Numbered from the stretch's first letter, positions 37,012 through 47,200 are shown. The stretch is DNA of 64,000 nt from Flavobacterium supellecticarium (GCF_004801375.1 NZ_SSNZ01000009.1:92182-156181), one strand, 5' to 3'. The notes: generated by a model from the sequence alone, not told the origin. Program-made: numbers and translations.

Positions 37012-37079
37012 CAAAACCTGTCGGTTTTATAAATGCGACAGGTTTTGATTAAAAGGTTGCCTTTTCGGGTGACCTTTTT
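37012..37079. terminator. Double-hairpin bidirectional terminator
   Basis: CAAAACCTGTCG (37012-37023) pairs with 37036-37047; AAAAGGT (37051-37057) pairs with ACCTTTT (37072-37078). These lie between convergent bioD and the lipoprotein gene. Confidence 0.75.
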
Positions 37080-37901
37080 TTATAGGTATATGGTTACTAC
37101 GGTTCCGCCAGGTAGGGTTAGTGTGGCCATATCATCACAAGTTCCGTTACCGTAGTCCAGTACAAAGGTTTGCGAATTTTTAGTGATTGTTTTTTTACCT
37201 TTTACGATCACCGGACAGCCGATATTTCGGATTAACGGTTCGGTGATTTCCATGTGTAAAACGGTTCCGTTTGGTAAGGTCGTTAACGCGTTACCTCTGA
37301 TACTGAAAACATCATCTGTAAAATCCAATGGCGTGGATACACCACCGATTTTTTCGATGTTAAAGCTTCCTTCGCGATGGATCGTTCCACCACCGGATGG
37401 TTGGATAATAGTAATGTTCGTTTCGCGGGTAAAGGTCGGAACGCTGTTTACAACTACTCGGCTTACGTTAATAGTACCTTCAATTTTATGGCTGTTGATG
37501 TAATAGTTGTCGAATGTAATGGCGGCAGTAATTTCGTTGTTTGTTGTGTTTCTATGGGCTACGATGTAAATAATTCCGCTACGGTTGTTCCCGTTGGCGT
37601 CAACGCAACCCGTTCCAAAATCGACTTTAAATTTTTTGTCTCCGTTGGTTAGGGTTTCCTGAGTGATCACACGACAACTCGAAGGCGGTAATTGTGTGTC
37701 GGCATTTTTAGAAGCATAATAACCGTCGCCGGCTAATACTTCCTCTTTAATTCCTTCTACATCTTCTTCAAAAGCTTGCGCTTTGGCATCCGCTGCAACG
37801 GTGGTGTCTTGAGTGCTGCCGCTGTTGGAACTATCGCTGTCACTATTGCAGGAGATAGCCATTAAAGCAGTGAACATTAGTAATTTAATAGTTGTTTTCA
37901 T
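37080..37901 (-). CDS. Hypothetical lipoprotein
   Basis: The 273-residue protein has a lipoprotein signal (LLMFTALMAISC, Cys near residue 18) followed by a Ser/Asp/Asn-rich linker (NSDSDSSNSGSTQD) and a beta-rich body with DFGTGCVDANGNNRSG and a similar C-terminal copy LDYGNGTCDDMATLTLPG, suggesting an internal duplication. The family is unknown to me. It is probably on the outer membrane. It sits inside the biotin locus on the opposite strand, with no evident role in biotin synthesis. Confidence 0.75.
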   Translation of the reverse strand: MKTTIKLLMFTALMAISCNSDSDSSNSGSTQDTTVAADAKAQAFEEDVEGIKEEVLAGDGYYASKNADTQLPPSSCRVITQETLTNGDKKFKVDFGTGCVDANGNNRSGIIYIVAHRNTTNNEITAAITFDNYYINSHKIEGTINVSRVVVNSVPTFTRETNITIIQPSGGGTIHREGSFNIEKIGGVSTPLDFTDDVFSIRGNALTTLPNGTVLHMEITEPLIRNIGCPVIVKGKKTITKNSQTFVLDYGNGTCDDMATLTLPGGTVVTIYL

Positions 37902-37999
37902 AATTTTTTCTGATAAGGTTCTTTTTTTTAGACAAATAAAATGATAAAAGGTTTAATGTTAAACTTTTTTGTTTCCAAAAAGTTATCCGAAAGGGGTTT

Positions 38000-38007
38000 T
38001 ATCTTTG
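38000..38007 (+). promoter_or_regulatory. -7 box of bioA
   Basis: TATCTTTG, a perfect match, lies 36 bases before the GTG start. No well-placed -33 box is seen. Confidence 0.5.
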
Positions 38008-38042
38008 TGTTACGAAATTGATGTATCAAAAAGAAATATAAA

Positions 38043-39323
38043 GTGGAACATAACAGACTGCAAAAAGTCGATGCCAATCATTTATGGCATCCGTATACGC
38101 AACATAAAACAGCGTATCCGCATATTGCTATAACGAAAGGAAAAGGGGCTTTATTATGGGATGAAAACGGAAAGGAATATATCGATGCCATTGCATCCTG
38201 GTGGGTTAATCCGTATGGCCATTCGAATCCTGTTATTGCCGATGCGATTTACAAACAGTTGACTACTTTGGAACATGTGCTTTTTGGTGGGTTTACGCAT
38301 GAACCGGCAGTTGCTTTGGCGGAAAAATTAATTCCGATTTTGCCGGATAATCAGCAAAAAATTTTCTTTTCCGATAATGGATCTACTGCTGTCGAAGTAG
38401 CTTTAAAGGTGGCGTTACAGTATTATTTTAATAAAGGGGAGAAGCGAACCAAAATCATTGCTTTCGAAAATGCTTTTCACGGCGATACGTTTGCAGCGAT
38501 GGCGGCCAGTGGAATCTCTTTTTTTACCGAGGCTTTCCAGGGATCGATGATTCAGGTAACGCGAATTCCGGTACCCACACCGGGTGAGGAAGCGGCGAGT
38601 CTGGAAGCCTTGCAAGCCTTGTTGGAAACGAACGAATATGCCGGGTTTATTTTTGAGCCATTGGTTCAGGGCGCGGCAGGTATGGTGATGTATGCACCGG
38701 AACAACTCGATAAACTGATTGAAAGTTGTAAAAAATATGGCGTGTTTACGATTGCCGATGAAGTGATGACGGGATTTGGAAAAACCGGGAAAAATTTCGC
38801 TTGTGATTATCTGACGCAACAACCCGATATGATGTGTCTTTCGAAAGCGCTAACCGGTGGTGCGATTCCGATGGCGTTGACTACGTTTACGCAGGAGTTG
38901 TTCGATGGTTTTTACGATGATGATGTGAATAAGGCCTTGTTCCACGGGCATACTTTTACGGCGAATCCGACTGGATGCGCGGCCGCATTGGCCAGTCTGG
39001 AGTTGCTTTCCGATGCAAACATTCAGGGAGGAATTGCGAGAATTCACGAACAACATCTGGCTTTTCAGAAACGGGTAGAAAACCATCCGCGGGTAAAAAC
39101 CACTCGTGTTTTGGGAGTGATCTTCGCGCTGGAATTTAAAAGGGATTCGTCGGATAGTTATTACGGCGATTTTAGAAATACGCTTTATCGTTTCTTTATC
39201 GATAAGGGAATCATTTTGCGACCGGTTGGGAATATTGTATATATCCTGCCGCCGTATATTATTTCGGAAGCCGAACTTGAAAAAGTCTACCAGATCGTCG
39301 GGGAAGCGCTGGATATGTTTTAA
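38043..39323 (+). CDS. bioA: Adenosylmethionine-8-amino-7-oxononanoate aminotransferase
   Basis: BioA transfers an amino group from S-adenosylmethionine to make 7,8-diaminopelargonate, using PLP. The 426-residue protein starts at GTG; the frame has no ATG before the family N-terminus LWHPYTQHKTAYP. Hallmarks are DAIASWWVNPYGH, FSDNGSTAVEVALK, ENAFHGDTFAAM, IADEVMTGFGKTG and the PLP lysine K268 in LSKALTGG. A six-codon ATG...TAA frame (38021-38041) ends one base before the GTG. The ketoacyl synthase gene follows after 2 bases. Confidence 0.95.
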   Translation: MEHNRLQKVDANHLWHPYTQHKTAYPHIAITKGKGALLWDENGKEYIDAIASWWVNPYGHSNPVIADAIYKQLTTLEHVLFGGFTHEPAVALAEKLIPILPDNQQKIFFSDNGSTAVEVALKVALQYYFNKGEKRTKIIAFENAFHGDTFAAMAASGISFFTEAFQGSMIQVTRIPVPTPGEEAASLEALQALLETNEYAGFIFEPLVQGAAGMVMYAPEQLDKLIESCKKYGVFTIADEVMTGFGKTGKNFACDYLTQQPDMMCLSKALTGGAIPMALTTFTQELFDGFYDDDVNKALFHGHTFTANPTGCAAALASLELLSDANIQGGIARIHEQHLAFQKRVENHPRVKTTRVLGVIFALEFKRDSSDSYYGDFRNTLYRFFIDKGIILRPVGNIVYILPPYIISEAELEKVYQIVGEALDMF

Positions 39324-39325
39324 TT

Positions 39326-40501
39326 TTGCAACCAAATTCTTTTACGTTGAAAAACAAAATTGCGATCACGGCACTGGGATCCGTTTCTGCTTTGGGAGAT
39401 AATCCGATTTCGGTTTGGGAAGCCTACGGGAATCCGGAGAGTTATATCCGGTTTTTGCCGGTAGGGGATACCGTATTTCCGGTGGCGGCGCTTGCTGCCG
39501 AAGTCAAGCAAAGTATCGAAACGCTGCGGTTTTCGGATGTGAAATATAAAAATCTCGACGATTCCGTTTTGTATGCCATCGCGGCTTCCCGTAAAGCGAT
39601 AGCGCAGGCGGGTTGGAACGATGGTCGTTTTGGGATTAATATCGGTTCGTCCCGAGGGGCGACGCAGTTGTTTGAAAAATACCACCGCGAATTTCTGGAA
39701 ACCGGAGCCACGACTACTTTGGCTTCGCCTACGACTACGTTGGGGAATATCGCTTCGTGGGTGGCAAATGACCTGAATAACGACGGTCCGGATATTTCGC
39801 ATTCGATTACCTGTTCGACGGCTTTGCATGCGCTTTTGAATGGTGTTGCCTGGCTCCAATCGGGCATGGCTGATAAATTCCTTGTTGGAGGAAGTGAAGC
39901 GCCGTTAACGCCTTTTACGCTGGCACAGCTAAAAGCGATGAAAATCTATTCAACCTTTGAAGATTCTTATCCTTGTAAAGCATTTGATCCCGATAAAAAA
40001 AGCAATTCGATGGTGCTTGGTGAAGGTGCAGCTATGGCTTGTTTGGAAACCGGCGAAAATGTAAATGCGCTTGCCTGGATTGAGGGAATTGGTTATGCTA
40101 CGGAAATGCTGCAGCACAATGTTTCGATATCTGCCGATGCGGAATGTTTTCAGAAGTCCATGCGAATGGCTTTAAATGGGATCGATCCGACAGAAGTTGA
40201 TGCGATTGTGCTCCATGCGCCGGGAACGATAAAAGGCGATGTATCGGAGCGTAATGCCGTCGAAAAAGTATTCGGTAATCATATACCAATGCTAACCACT
40301 AATAAATGGAAAATCGGACATACTTTTGGTTCCTCCGGAATATTAAGCGTGGAGTTGGCGGTATTGATGTTGCAACATCAGCAATTTATAGGAATCCCAT
40401 TTCGGGATAATCCGGTTTCGAAACCGGCAACTATTCGAAAAGTATTGATCAATGCTGTTGGGTTTGGCGGTAATGCTGTGAGTGTGTTGTTGTCGAAATA
40501 A
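39326..40501 (+). CDS. Beta-ketoacyl-ACP synthase of the biotin locus
   Basis: The protein is a FabB/FabF-type condensing enzyme with the Cys-His-His triad: C163 in SITCSTALHAL, H297 in VLHAPGT and H332 in KIGHTFGSSG (numbered from the TTG at 39326). An alternative TTG at 39347 gives the tidier start MKNKIAITALGSVSALG. Both are TTG because bioA ends 2 bases upstream, and coupling to bioA is likely. At about 390 residues it is slightly shorter than FabF (~413). Location suggests a dedicated role in making the pimeloyl chain, but general fatty-acid synthesis is the alternative. Confidence 0.85.
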   Translation: MQPNSFTLKNKIAITALGSVSALGDNPISVWEAYGNPESYIRFLPVGDTVFPVAALAAEVKQSIETLRFSDVKYKNLDDSVLYAIAASRKAIAQAGWNDGRFGINIGSSRGATQLFEKYHREFLETGATTTLASPTTTLGNIASWVANDLNNDGPDISHSITCSTALHALLNGVAWLQSGMADKFLVGGSEAPLTPFTLAQLKAMKIYSTFEDSYPCKAFDPDKKSNSMVLGEGAAMACLETGENVNALAWIEGIGYATEMLQHNVSISADAECFQKSMRMALNGIDPTEVDAIVLHAPGTIKGDVSERNAVEKVFGNHIPMLTTNKWKIGHTFGSSGILSVELAVLMLQHQQFIGIPFRDNPVSKPATIRKVLINAVGFGGNAVSVLLSK

Positions 40502-40502
40502 A

Positions 40503-40985
40503 TTATTCGGCACTTAAATCATTGCATTTTTCGAAAATCAAATTGGATTCATAACCTTTCCGAATCAGGAAATCACAAAACTTTTTTTTCTTTTTAAGCA
40601 GATTGGATTCTTTAATGGAATTCCAGGTAGTGTCGGCCAGTGTGTGAAATGTTTCGAGATATTCTTCAGTAGTGAACTCTTTTAGCGCGCTGTCGATATT
40701 GTATTTGGAGATGCCCCGGAATTTAAGTTCGTTAACAATCCGGAGTTTTCCCCATTTTTTGATGCGGTGTTTTCCCCGGGCAAAACTGCGGGCAAAACGT
40801 TCTTCATTTAGAAAGTTGTTTTCGATCAGATGCACTACTATGCTGTCGATTGCTTGCGGAATCATATGCATTTGCTGTAGTTTCTGAACTACTTCCGCAT
40901 GACAACGCTCCTGATAACTGCAATAATATTCCAGTTTTTTTGTCGCGTCATCAATTGAAAAGTATTGGTGTTTTTGTTGCATCAA
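40503..40985 (-). CDS. recX: Regulatory protein RecX
   Basis: The 160-residue protein has the RecX helical repeats (YYCSYQERCHAEVVQKLQQM, NFLNEERFARSFARGK, WGKLRIVNELKFRGIS). RecX binds RecA filaments and limits recombination. recA is not nearby. It converges on the ketoacyl synthase gene with one base between the stops and follows the JmjC-like gene on the same strand. Confidence 0.88.
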   Translation of the reverse strand: MMQQKHQYFSIDDATKKLEYYCSYQERCHAEVVQKLQQMHMIPQAIDSIVVHLIENNFLNEERFARSFARGKHRIKKWGKLRIVNELKFRGISKYNIDSALKEFTTEEYLETFHTLADTTWNSIKESNLLKKKKKFCDFLIRKGYESNLIFEKCNDLSAE

Positions 40986-41001
40986 TTACGATACTTTGGA
41001 A

Positions 41002-41874
41002 TTATTTATTGATGCCTAATTTTTTGTGTGTCTGAATGATGGCTTGTTCATTTTTATGATCAATCCATTGTTGCCCTTTTTGTCTTCGCATAAAGTTGTC
41101 GAAATGACGCATGATGAATACGTTATACGCTGCTTTTGTCAGATTGGAGATGCTTCTTGGAAATGCCCGTAAACTCATCGAAAATCCGGGAGTGAGGTAT
41201 TTCATATAGTGCCAGTATCCTTCCGGCATATAAAGCATTTCACCGTGATTCAGGTTGCAGATAAGTCCTTTTGCCTGTTTTAAAGCCGGCCATTTTTCAA
41301 AATCCGGATTGTCGAAATCGATATCTTCTCTCGAAATCAAAGCATGTGGGATTTTGTATAAATAAGGCGTCTGGTTTGGTTCGAAAAGAATACACTGTTT
41401 TTTTCCGTGGAAATGGAAATGTAAAATATTGGAATAATCAATATCAAAGTGCATGAATACTCTCGAATTTTCACCTCCAAAAAACAGCATTGGAAGTTGT
41501 TTAACCAAACGTAATCCAATATCCGGCCATTTAAAGTCCTTTTGCAGGGATGGCACTTCCTTCATCAGGTTGTATAGGAAAATACGGTAGTTGGTAGGTT
41601 TGGATTGTAGCAGATCGATATAATCGGCCATTTTCATCGTGGCATGTGCTTCGTTGAATCCGTCTTTATGGGATACGGGTCTGTCGTCGTACAGTGGTAC
41701 TGTTTTGTCGCCGGCAATATCTTTAATATAATTTAGCTTCCATTTTTCGTAGGCGGGCCAGTCGGTTGTCAGTTGTTCGATGACTAGTGGTTTCTGCTTT
41801 TTTACGTAGTTTTTGTAAAAATCTTCTTTTGATATGGTTTTTACGCGTTCAATTTCAGTTAAATGTAAAGGCAT
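41002..41874 (-). CDS. JmjC/cupin_8-like oxygenase-family protein
   Basis: The 290-residue protein matches cupin_8/JmjC-domain proteins: RVFMHFDIDYSNILHFHFHG contains a His-x-Asp facial-triad pair (HFD), and a later His in LICNLNHGEMLYMPEGYWHYM could complete iron binding. Family members are Fe(II)/2-oxoglutarate hydroxylases of proteins or RNA; the substrate here is unknown. The C-terminus includes basic motifs (FMRRQKGQQWIDHKNEQ). It lies between recX and bioB on one strand, separated from bioB by a terminator. Confidence 0.8.
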   Translation of the reverse strand: MPLHLTEIERVKTISKEDFYKNYVKKQKPLVIEQLTTDWPAYEKWKLNYIKDIAGDKTVPLYDDRPVSHKDGFNEAHATMKMADYIDLLQSKPTNYRIFLYNLMKEVPSLQKDFKWPDIGLRLVKQLPMLFFGGENSRVFMHFDIDYSNILHFHFHGKKQCILFEPNQTPYLYKIPHALISREDIDFDNPDFEKWPALKQAKGLICNLNHGEMLYMPEGYWHYMKYLTPGFSMSLRAFPRSISNLTKAAYNVFIMRHFDNFMRRQKGQQWIDHKNEQAIIQTHKKLGINK

Positions 41875-41893
41875 AATACAATGTGAGATTACT

Positions 41894-41934
41894 TAAAAAA
41901 AAGCTTCTGTTTTGTTTTTAACAAACAGAAGCTA
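41894..41934 (-). terminator. Terminator of bioB
   Basis: An 11-bp or longer stem (41902-41912 with 41923-41933) is followed on the minus strand by eight T residues. Confidence 0.85.
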
Positions 41935-41984
41935 AGTTACTAAAGCTTTATCTTTTTGTGAAATTATTTTAAACTAAAATCAAC

Positions 41985-43091
41985 TTAGTTTTTAACAATT
42001 TCCTGGTTTTTGTTTTTATTGGAAGCTTCCAGATTTCGGTCGATTGTGTGTCCTGGTCGGGTCCATTTTGGTTTTTCGCCTAAGGCCTGGAATTTAGAGT
42101 CTTCCGCTTCTACTGTTTCCGGTTGCATTAATTTGATAAATGGTTTTTGTGGTGTTAAACCAAGTTCCTGAAACATTTTCATGTCTTCGTTTACATCCGG
42201 GTTTGGTGTCGTTAATAACTTGTCTCCGGCGAAAATCGAATTCGCTCCGGCAAAGAAACACATCGCCTGACCTTCTCTGGACATTTGAGTTCTTCCGGCA
42301 GACAAGCGCACTTGAGTTTCCGGCATTACAATACGGGTTGTCGCAACCATACGAATCATTTCCCAGATTTCAACCGGTTTTTCTTCTTCCATTGGTGTTC
42401 CTTCTACGGCTACCAGTGCGTTAATTGGCACCGATTCCGGTTGTGGGTTTAAAGTCGATAAGGCTACCAGCATTCCGGCTCTGTCTTCGATACTTTCTCC
42501 CATTCCGATAATACCACCGCTACAAACGGTTACATTGGTTTTTCGTACGTTTTCGATCGTTTGTAAACGGTCTTCGTATCCTCTTGTAGAAATCACCTCT
42601 TTGTAGTATTCTTCCGAAGTGTCAAGGTTGTGATTGTAGGCATAAAGTCCTGCTTCGGCCAAACGTTGCGCCTGATTTTCCGTAAGCATTCCCAACGTAC
42701 AACAAACTTCCATATCCAGTTTGTTGATAGTACGTACCATTTCCAATACCTGATCAAATTCTGGTCCGTCTTTAACGTTTCGCCACGCCGCTCCCATACA
42801 AACACGGGAGGAACCGCTTGACTTTGCCCGTAACGCTTGCGCTTTTACCTGTTGTACCGACATCAGGTCGTTACCTTCAATATTGGTGTGGTAGCGCGCT
42901 GCCTGCGGGCAGTATCCACAATCTTCCGGACATCCTCCGGTTTTAATCGACAATAACGTGGATACTTGTACGGTATTCTGGTCGTGATTGGTTCGGTGTA
43001 TTGTGGCTGCTTCATAAAGCAGGTCCATTAACGGTTTATTGTATATGGCAATGATTTCTTCTTTTGTCCAATTGTGTCTTGTTGCACTCAT
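41985..43091 (-). CDS. bioB: Biotin synthase
   Basis: BioB is the radical SAM enzyme that inserts sulphur into dethiobiotin. The 368-residue protein has the cluster motif C54-PED-C58-GY-C61, followed by PQAARYHT. SSGSSRVCMGAAWR, the YNHNLDTSEEYY stretch and GGIIGMGE match the family, as does the arginine region RLSAGR for the auxiliary cluster. The C-terminal tail (NLEASNKNKNQEIVKN) is lineage specific. It has its own strong promoter and terminator. Confidence 0.97.
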   Translation of the reverse strand: MSATRHNWTKEEIIAIYNKPLMDLLYEAATIHRTNHDQNTVQVSTLLSIKTGGCPEDCGYCPQAARYHTNIEGNDLMSVQQVKAQALRAKSSGSSRVCMGAAWRNVKDGPEFDQVLEMVRTINKLDMEVCCTLGMLTENQAQRLAEAGLYAYNHNLDTSEEYYKEVISTRGYEDRLQTIENVRKTNVTVCSGGIIGMGESIEDRAGMLVALSTLNPQPESVPINALVAVEGTPMEEEKPVEIWEMIRMVATTRIVMPETQVRLSAGRTQMSREGQAMCFFAGANSIFAGDKLLTTPNPDVNEDMKMFQELGLTPQKPFIKLMQPETVEAEDSKFQALGEKPKWTRPGHTIDRNLEASNKNKNQEIVKN

Positions 43092-43113
43092 CCTTAAGCA
43101 TTTTTTGATGTTT

Positions 43114-43144
43114 CAAAAATAGGGAATTTGAAATTAAGTAGAAA
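43114..43144 (-). promoter_or_regulatory. Promoter of bioB
   Basis: The minus strand reads TTTC (43144-43141), exactly 19 bases, then TATTTTTG (43121-43114). Predicted leader of about 17 bases. No dyad typical of a BirA operator is evident. Confidence 0.65.
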
Positions 43145-43333
43145 AATTTTGTTTGACTTCGGTTTTTGATGCGATTAGTGAATTTTTTTATTTTTTATGG
43201 TTTTTTTTGAGAACATTGACTTTTGTAGGATTGACAAGGGTTTTAAGATAATTTTTGTAATTTTTTTTACGAGAAAACGTAAAATAGTCCTATAATTTTT
43301 ACAGCATTCGCTTTTTTCTTTGAAATAAAATTT

Positions 43334-43341
43334 TACATTTG
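43334..43341 (+). promoter_or_regulatory. Possible -7 box of the RHS operon
   Basis: TACATTTG matches TAnnTTTG; TTCG 23 bases upstream is the only -33 candidate. Confidence 0.35.
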
Positions 43342-43548
43342 TGTGAAATTTAACAATTGATCTTACGTAATACTACGTGGTTATTGGGTCAATTTTTGGT
43401 AATTAATGTCTTAGTAGAGAAGATGTAAAGGTGCATTTTTATCGGGTTTAATAGATAAGAAGTAGAATTTTATTTAAAAATACCAGTTTCATCCACGATG
43501 ATGCTGTCAGATTAAGATTAAAAAAGAAAAAAACAACATTTTAATTGC

Positions 43549-43671
43549 ATGCGCCGAATTTTACCAAAAAAAGCTATTCTAAAAGCACAAATTGTTTCGT
43601 TAAAATATGAAGTGGTAAGAGCTGAGAATAAAACACCGATTGATCTAAACAAAAAATATGCGAGTGTATAG
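43549..43671 (+). CDS. Possible 40-residue leader ORF of the RHS operon
   Basis: An ATG ORF encodes a basic 40-residue peptide beginning MRRILPKKAILKAQIVSLKY. Its end overlaps the start of the lipoprotein gene by 14 bases, which would allow translational coupling. No homologue is recognised, and a chance ORF in an AT-rich leader cannot be excluded. Confidence 0.3.
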   Translation: MRRILPKKAILKAQIVSLKYEVVRAENKTPIDLNKKYASV

Positions 43672-44263
43672 AAAACTACTTTTTATATTTTTTGTTTTTT
43701 CATTATGCTCCTGTAAAAAAGAAAAGACAGCGACGGGTAGGGATGACTCAGAAATCCGTTCCCGTTATTTTCAGTTAGAGAAAATCGGCTGGAAGTCGCG
43801 CGAATATTCCCAAAAAGTAGACGACATCAATTTTACGGCTACCGAAGTGCCCATTCAATATTACATTTTAAAAGATCAGGGAACGACCGATCTGTTTAAA
43901 GTGGATTCCCTATATGAAGCCAACAAACAGGAGCGGGTAGTTGAATTTACGTTCCAACAGGATCAGGAAAAAGATCTTTTGTCCGATCAATTTACCGGAT
44001 TACCTTATGCCGATGCGGTTAAATATATGTCGTTTGCTATCAATAACGATTTTTATGTGGTTACCTCCAAAAATGATACGATACCGTGCAATGGCGTTTC
44101 TTATGAACGCAATTATAAAATCGCACCTTTCCAGAAAATAGTATTGTTCTTTTCCGGAATTGATCCCAATGAAAAAATCCAACTGATTTATAAAGACCAG
44201 TTATTCCGCAAAGGAACATTGAAGTTTAAGTTTAAAGACACATTTACAGAAATATTATTATGA
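43658..44263 (+). CDS. Hypothetical lipoprotein, first large gene of the RHS operon
   Basis: The 201-residue protein has a lipoprotein signal (LLFIFFVFSLCSC, acylation Cys near residue 19), then a charged beta-rich domain without a recognised motif (KIGWKSREYSQKVDDINFTATEVPIQYYIL, given here in outline only, opens it). Its stop overlaps the next start (ATGA), so translation is coupled to the 1863-residue protein. A periplasmic or outer-membrane accessory or chaperone for the RHS-like proteins is a reasonable guess. Homologues beside similar genes would support it. Confidence 0.75.
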   Translation: MRVYRKLLFIFFVFSLCSCKKEKTATGRDDSEIRSRYFQLEKIGWKSREYSQKVDDINFTATEVPIQYYILKDQGTTDLFKVDSLYEANKQERVVEFTFQQDQEKDLLSDQFTGLPYADAVKYMSFAINNDFYVVTSKNDTIPCNGVSYERNYKIAPFQKIVLFFSGIDPNEKIQLIYKDQLFRKGTLKFKFKDTFTEILL

Positions 44264-47200
44264 TCCAAAAAATCAGAACGAGTAAGGTTACAAAAGTCGT
44301 TGCTATTTATTTAGCAATGATGTTGTTTTTAGAAATGGTTCAGCCAATGGCAGTATATGCTTTGACCTCTGGACCTTCGCAACCGGAGTTTGAGTCGTTT
44401 ACTCCTATCGGAACATCGGATATGGTCGATCTCGCCAGCGGTGATTTTAACTACAATATCCCGATTATGGATGTGGGTGGTTATCCGTTAAACCTGGCAT
44501 ACAATTCCGGAGTTACCATGGATCAGGAGGCCTCATGGGTTGGTTTAGGCTGGGATTTGAACGTTGGGCAGATTAACCGACAAATGCGCGGTTTGCCAGA
44601 TGATTTCAAAGGCGATGAGATGATCTATGAAAATAGCATGAAAGACAATGTGACCATCGGGTCGAATGCAAACCTTTTCTTAGCCGGATTTGGTATTGGC
44701 GAAATGGCCATTCCAAGTATCGGACTTGGGGTGAAGTACAACAACTACGATGGATTCGGATTTTCGGTTAACGGTGGTTTGAGTTATCAGATCAGTGATA
44801 ACCTTTCTGTAGGGATGAATATGGAATCTTCGGCATCCGAAGGTGTTTCAGTATCACCAAGTGTGTCGTTCGATAAAAAGAAAACGGATAAAGATAAAAA
44901 GGATTATACGTTAACCGGAAGTGTCGGGGTAAGTTTAAACAGCCGAAAAGGACTGGAGTCAGCAATGATGTCGTATAAGTCAACAAAAAATAATACCAAT
45001 CTTAAAAATATAAGAGATAAGCGTGATGTATTGTCAGGCTCTTTGTCGTTTGGAGATGTGTCTTTTACACCAACAAAACGCGTTGGAATGGTGTCGTCCA
45101 ACTTTATGTTTGGGATGAATGTGGAAGCGGAGTTTTGGGGAGTGGAACCGGGAATGAAATTTTCCGGATACCGAACCAGTCAGGGAATTAAAAGCTCCGA
45201 AAAATATAAAACAGAAAGAGGCTATGGTTTTGAAAACAGCTATAGTGCCGGAAGTACCGATATTTTAGATTTTAACAGAGAAAAAGACAGAACCTTTAAT
45301 AAAAATACAACATCATTACCTATTACGAACAATACATACGATTTGTATAGTATTCAGGGACAAGGGGTGTCCGGAATGTTCCGTCCTTATAAATCACAAG
45401 TAGGATTTGTGTACGATAATTATGTACAGGATGATACCAATGGAGGTAGTTTTGGTCTTGAATTTGGAGCTGGTGGAGGTGTTCACTTTGGTTTTGATGC
45501 CACGATTACTAAAGGTAATAGTGCTTCAGGGTTGTGGGCGAGTAGTAATCCGGCTTTGGCACGATTTAGAGAGAAGGTTAGCGGTAATAAAGTGGATTAT
45601 GAAAAAGTGTTTTTCAAAAATATCGGAGGATACCATGTTGATAAAGAATTGAACTTATTCAATACGCAATTGGGAGCTTATGATCCGATTAAATTGGAAA
45701 TTGGAGGAACTAAGTTCTCGAGAAATACTATTCTGAATTATTCCCGAAACGGGAGTTATATACAGAACGCCAGCTATGTGAAAAGAGATGGGCGTCTGGG
45801 TAGAAATCAGGTTATCCAAAAATTAACCCGTGCCGAAGCGCAAAAGTTTGGCTTTCAAACGCAATTCAGCCCGTACTCATTAGCCGGAAAACACGATCAT
45901 CATACCTCTGAGGTGCGAATCATAAAAGAAGGTGGCGACCGCTATATCTTTGGACGTGCAGCGTATAACTCCATAAAGAGAGAAGCTACGTTTGACGTGG
46001 GAAGTAATCCGGGTGTAAACTGTTCCAAAGGATTGGTAAATTATAACCCGGGAAGTGATAACTCGGCCAATAACAGTAAAGACGGTGATCAGTATTTTAA
46101 CCGTATTACGACGCCGGCTTATGCACATACCTATTTATTGACGTCTGTTTTATCATCCGATTATCAGGATTTAAAAAACGATGGCCCTACTGATGACGAT
46201 TTAGGAACTTATACCAAGTTTACCTATAATAATACACAACCATATAAATGGCGTATTCCGTTTAAAGAGAATGTTGCCAACTATGACGAAGGATTGCGTT
46301 CCAGTAAAAAGGATAATAAAGGGAACTATCAGTATGGTGAAAAAGAAATGCTTTATATCAAAAAAATTGAAACAAAAACACATGTTGCTATTTTTGAAAT
46401 TTCGGCACGTAAAGACGCCTATGGTGTAAAAGGTGAAAACGGAGGAATCGGAATGGATTCCAAATCGTATAAACTGGATAAAATTTCATTGTATTCGAAA
46501 CCGGAATACCTTGCCAATCCAACAGGAGCAACACCTATTAAAGTAGCCCATTTTGAATATGACTATAGTTTGTGTCAGGGTGTCGAAAACCACGAAAACG
46601 CAAATATGTCGGGTGGTGCTTACGATGGTCAAAAAGGAAAACTAACCCTTAAAAAAGTGTATTTCACCTATAAAAAATCCAATATGGGTAAATACACACC
46701 GTATACCTTTAATTATGGGTATAATCCTTCTTACGATGTGAAGGCCTATGATATATGGGGGAATTACAAGCCGGTTGCGGCGAATGTAGGTTGCGGAACA
46801 AGCGATGCTTTATCGAATGCCGAATTCGGATATGTGGATCAGAAAGACAGAGCTGCTGCAGATCAATATGCTTCTGCCTGGTTATTAAACAATGTTAGTT
46901 TGCCATCGGGCGGTAGAATAGAGTTGAATTATGAAGCCGACGATTATGGCCATGTTCAGGATCGCGATGTGATGGAAATGTTTAAAGTGGTGGGAGCCGG
47001 TCAGGCGCCATTAACATCCCTAAGTCAGTTAAACAATACAAAACTATATGAATCATTTAACCCTTCGCGTTATTTGTACATCAAATTAGATGACTCTAAT
47101 TTTCAAGACTTCCATGAGCGTTATATCAAGCCAATACAAAATGACCCGATTTATTTTAGGTTTTTAGTGAATATGGCACCAAATGATAATGCCAAATATG

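Larger units (their letters stand above)
43092..43548. other. Long intergenic control region between bioB and the RHS operon
   Basis: No convincing gene lies here. It holds the bioB promoter (43114-43144, minus strand), a hairpin TTTTACG-AGAAAA-CGTAAAA (43265-43284), and a plus-strand -7 box TACATTTG (43334-43341) with only a poor -33 match, which may begin the RHS operon with a leader of about 200-300 bases. TACGTAATACTACGT near 43364-43378 is partly symmetrical. The segment is strongly AT-rich. Confidence 0.5.

Noticed and set aside
38415..39867. Antisense frames of 135-179 residues over bioA and the ketoacyl synthase
   Set aside because: Both genes beneath have intact catalytic motifs; the antisense frames are Arg/Ile-rich shadows.
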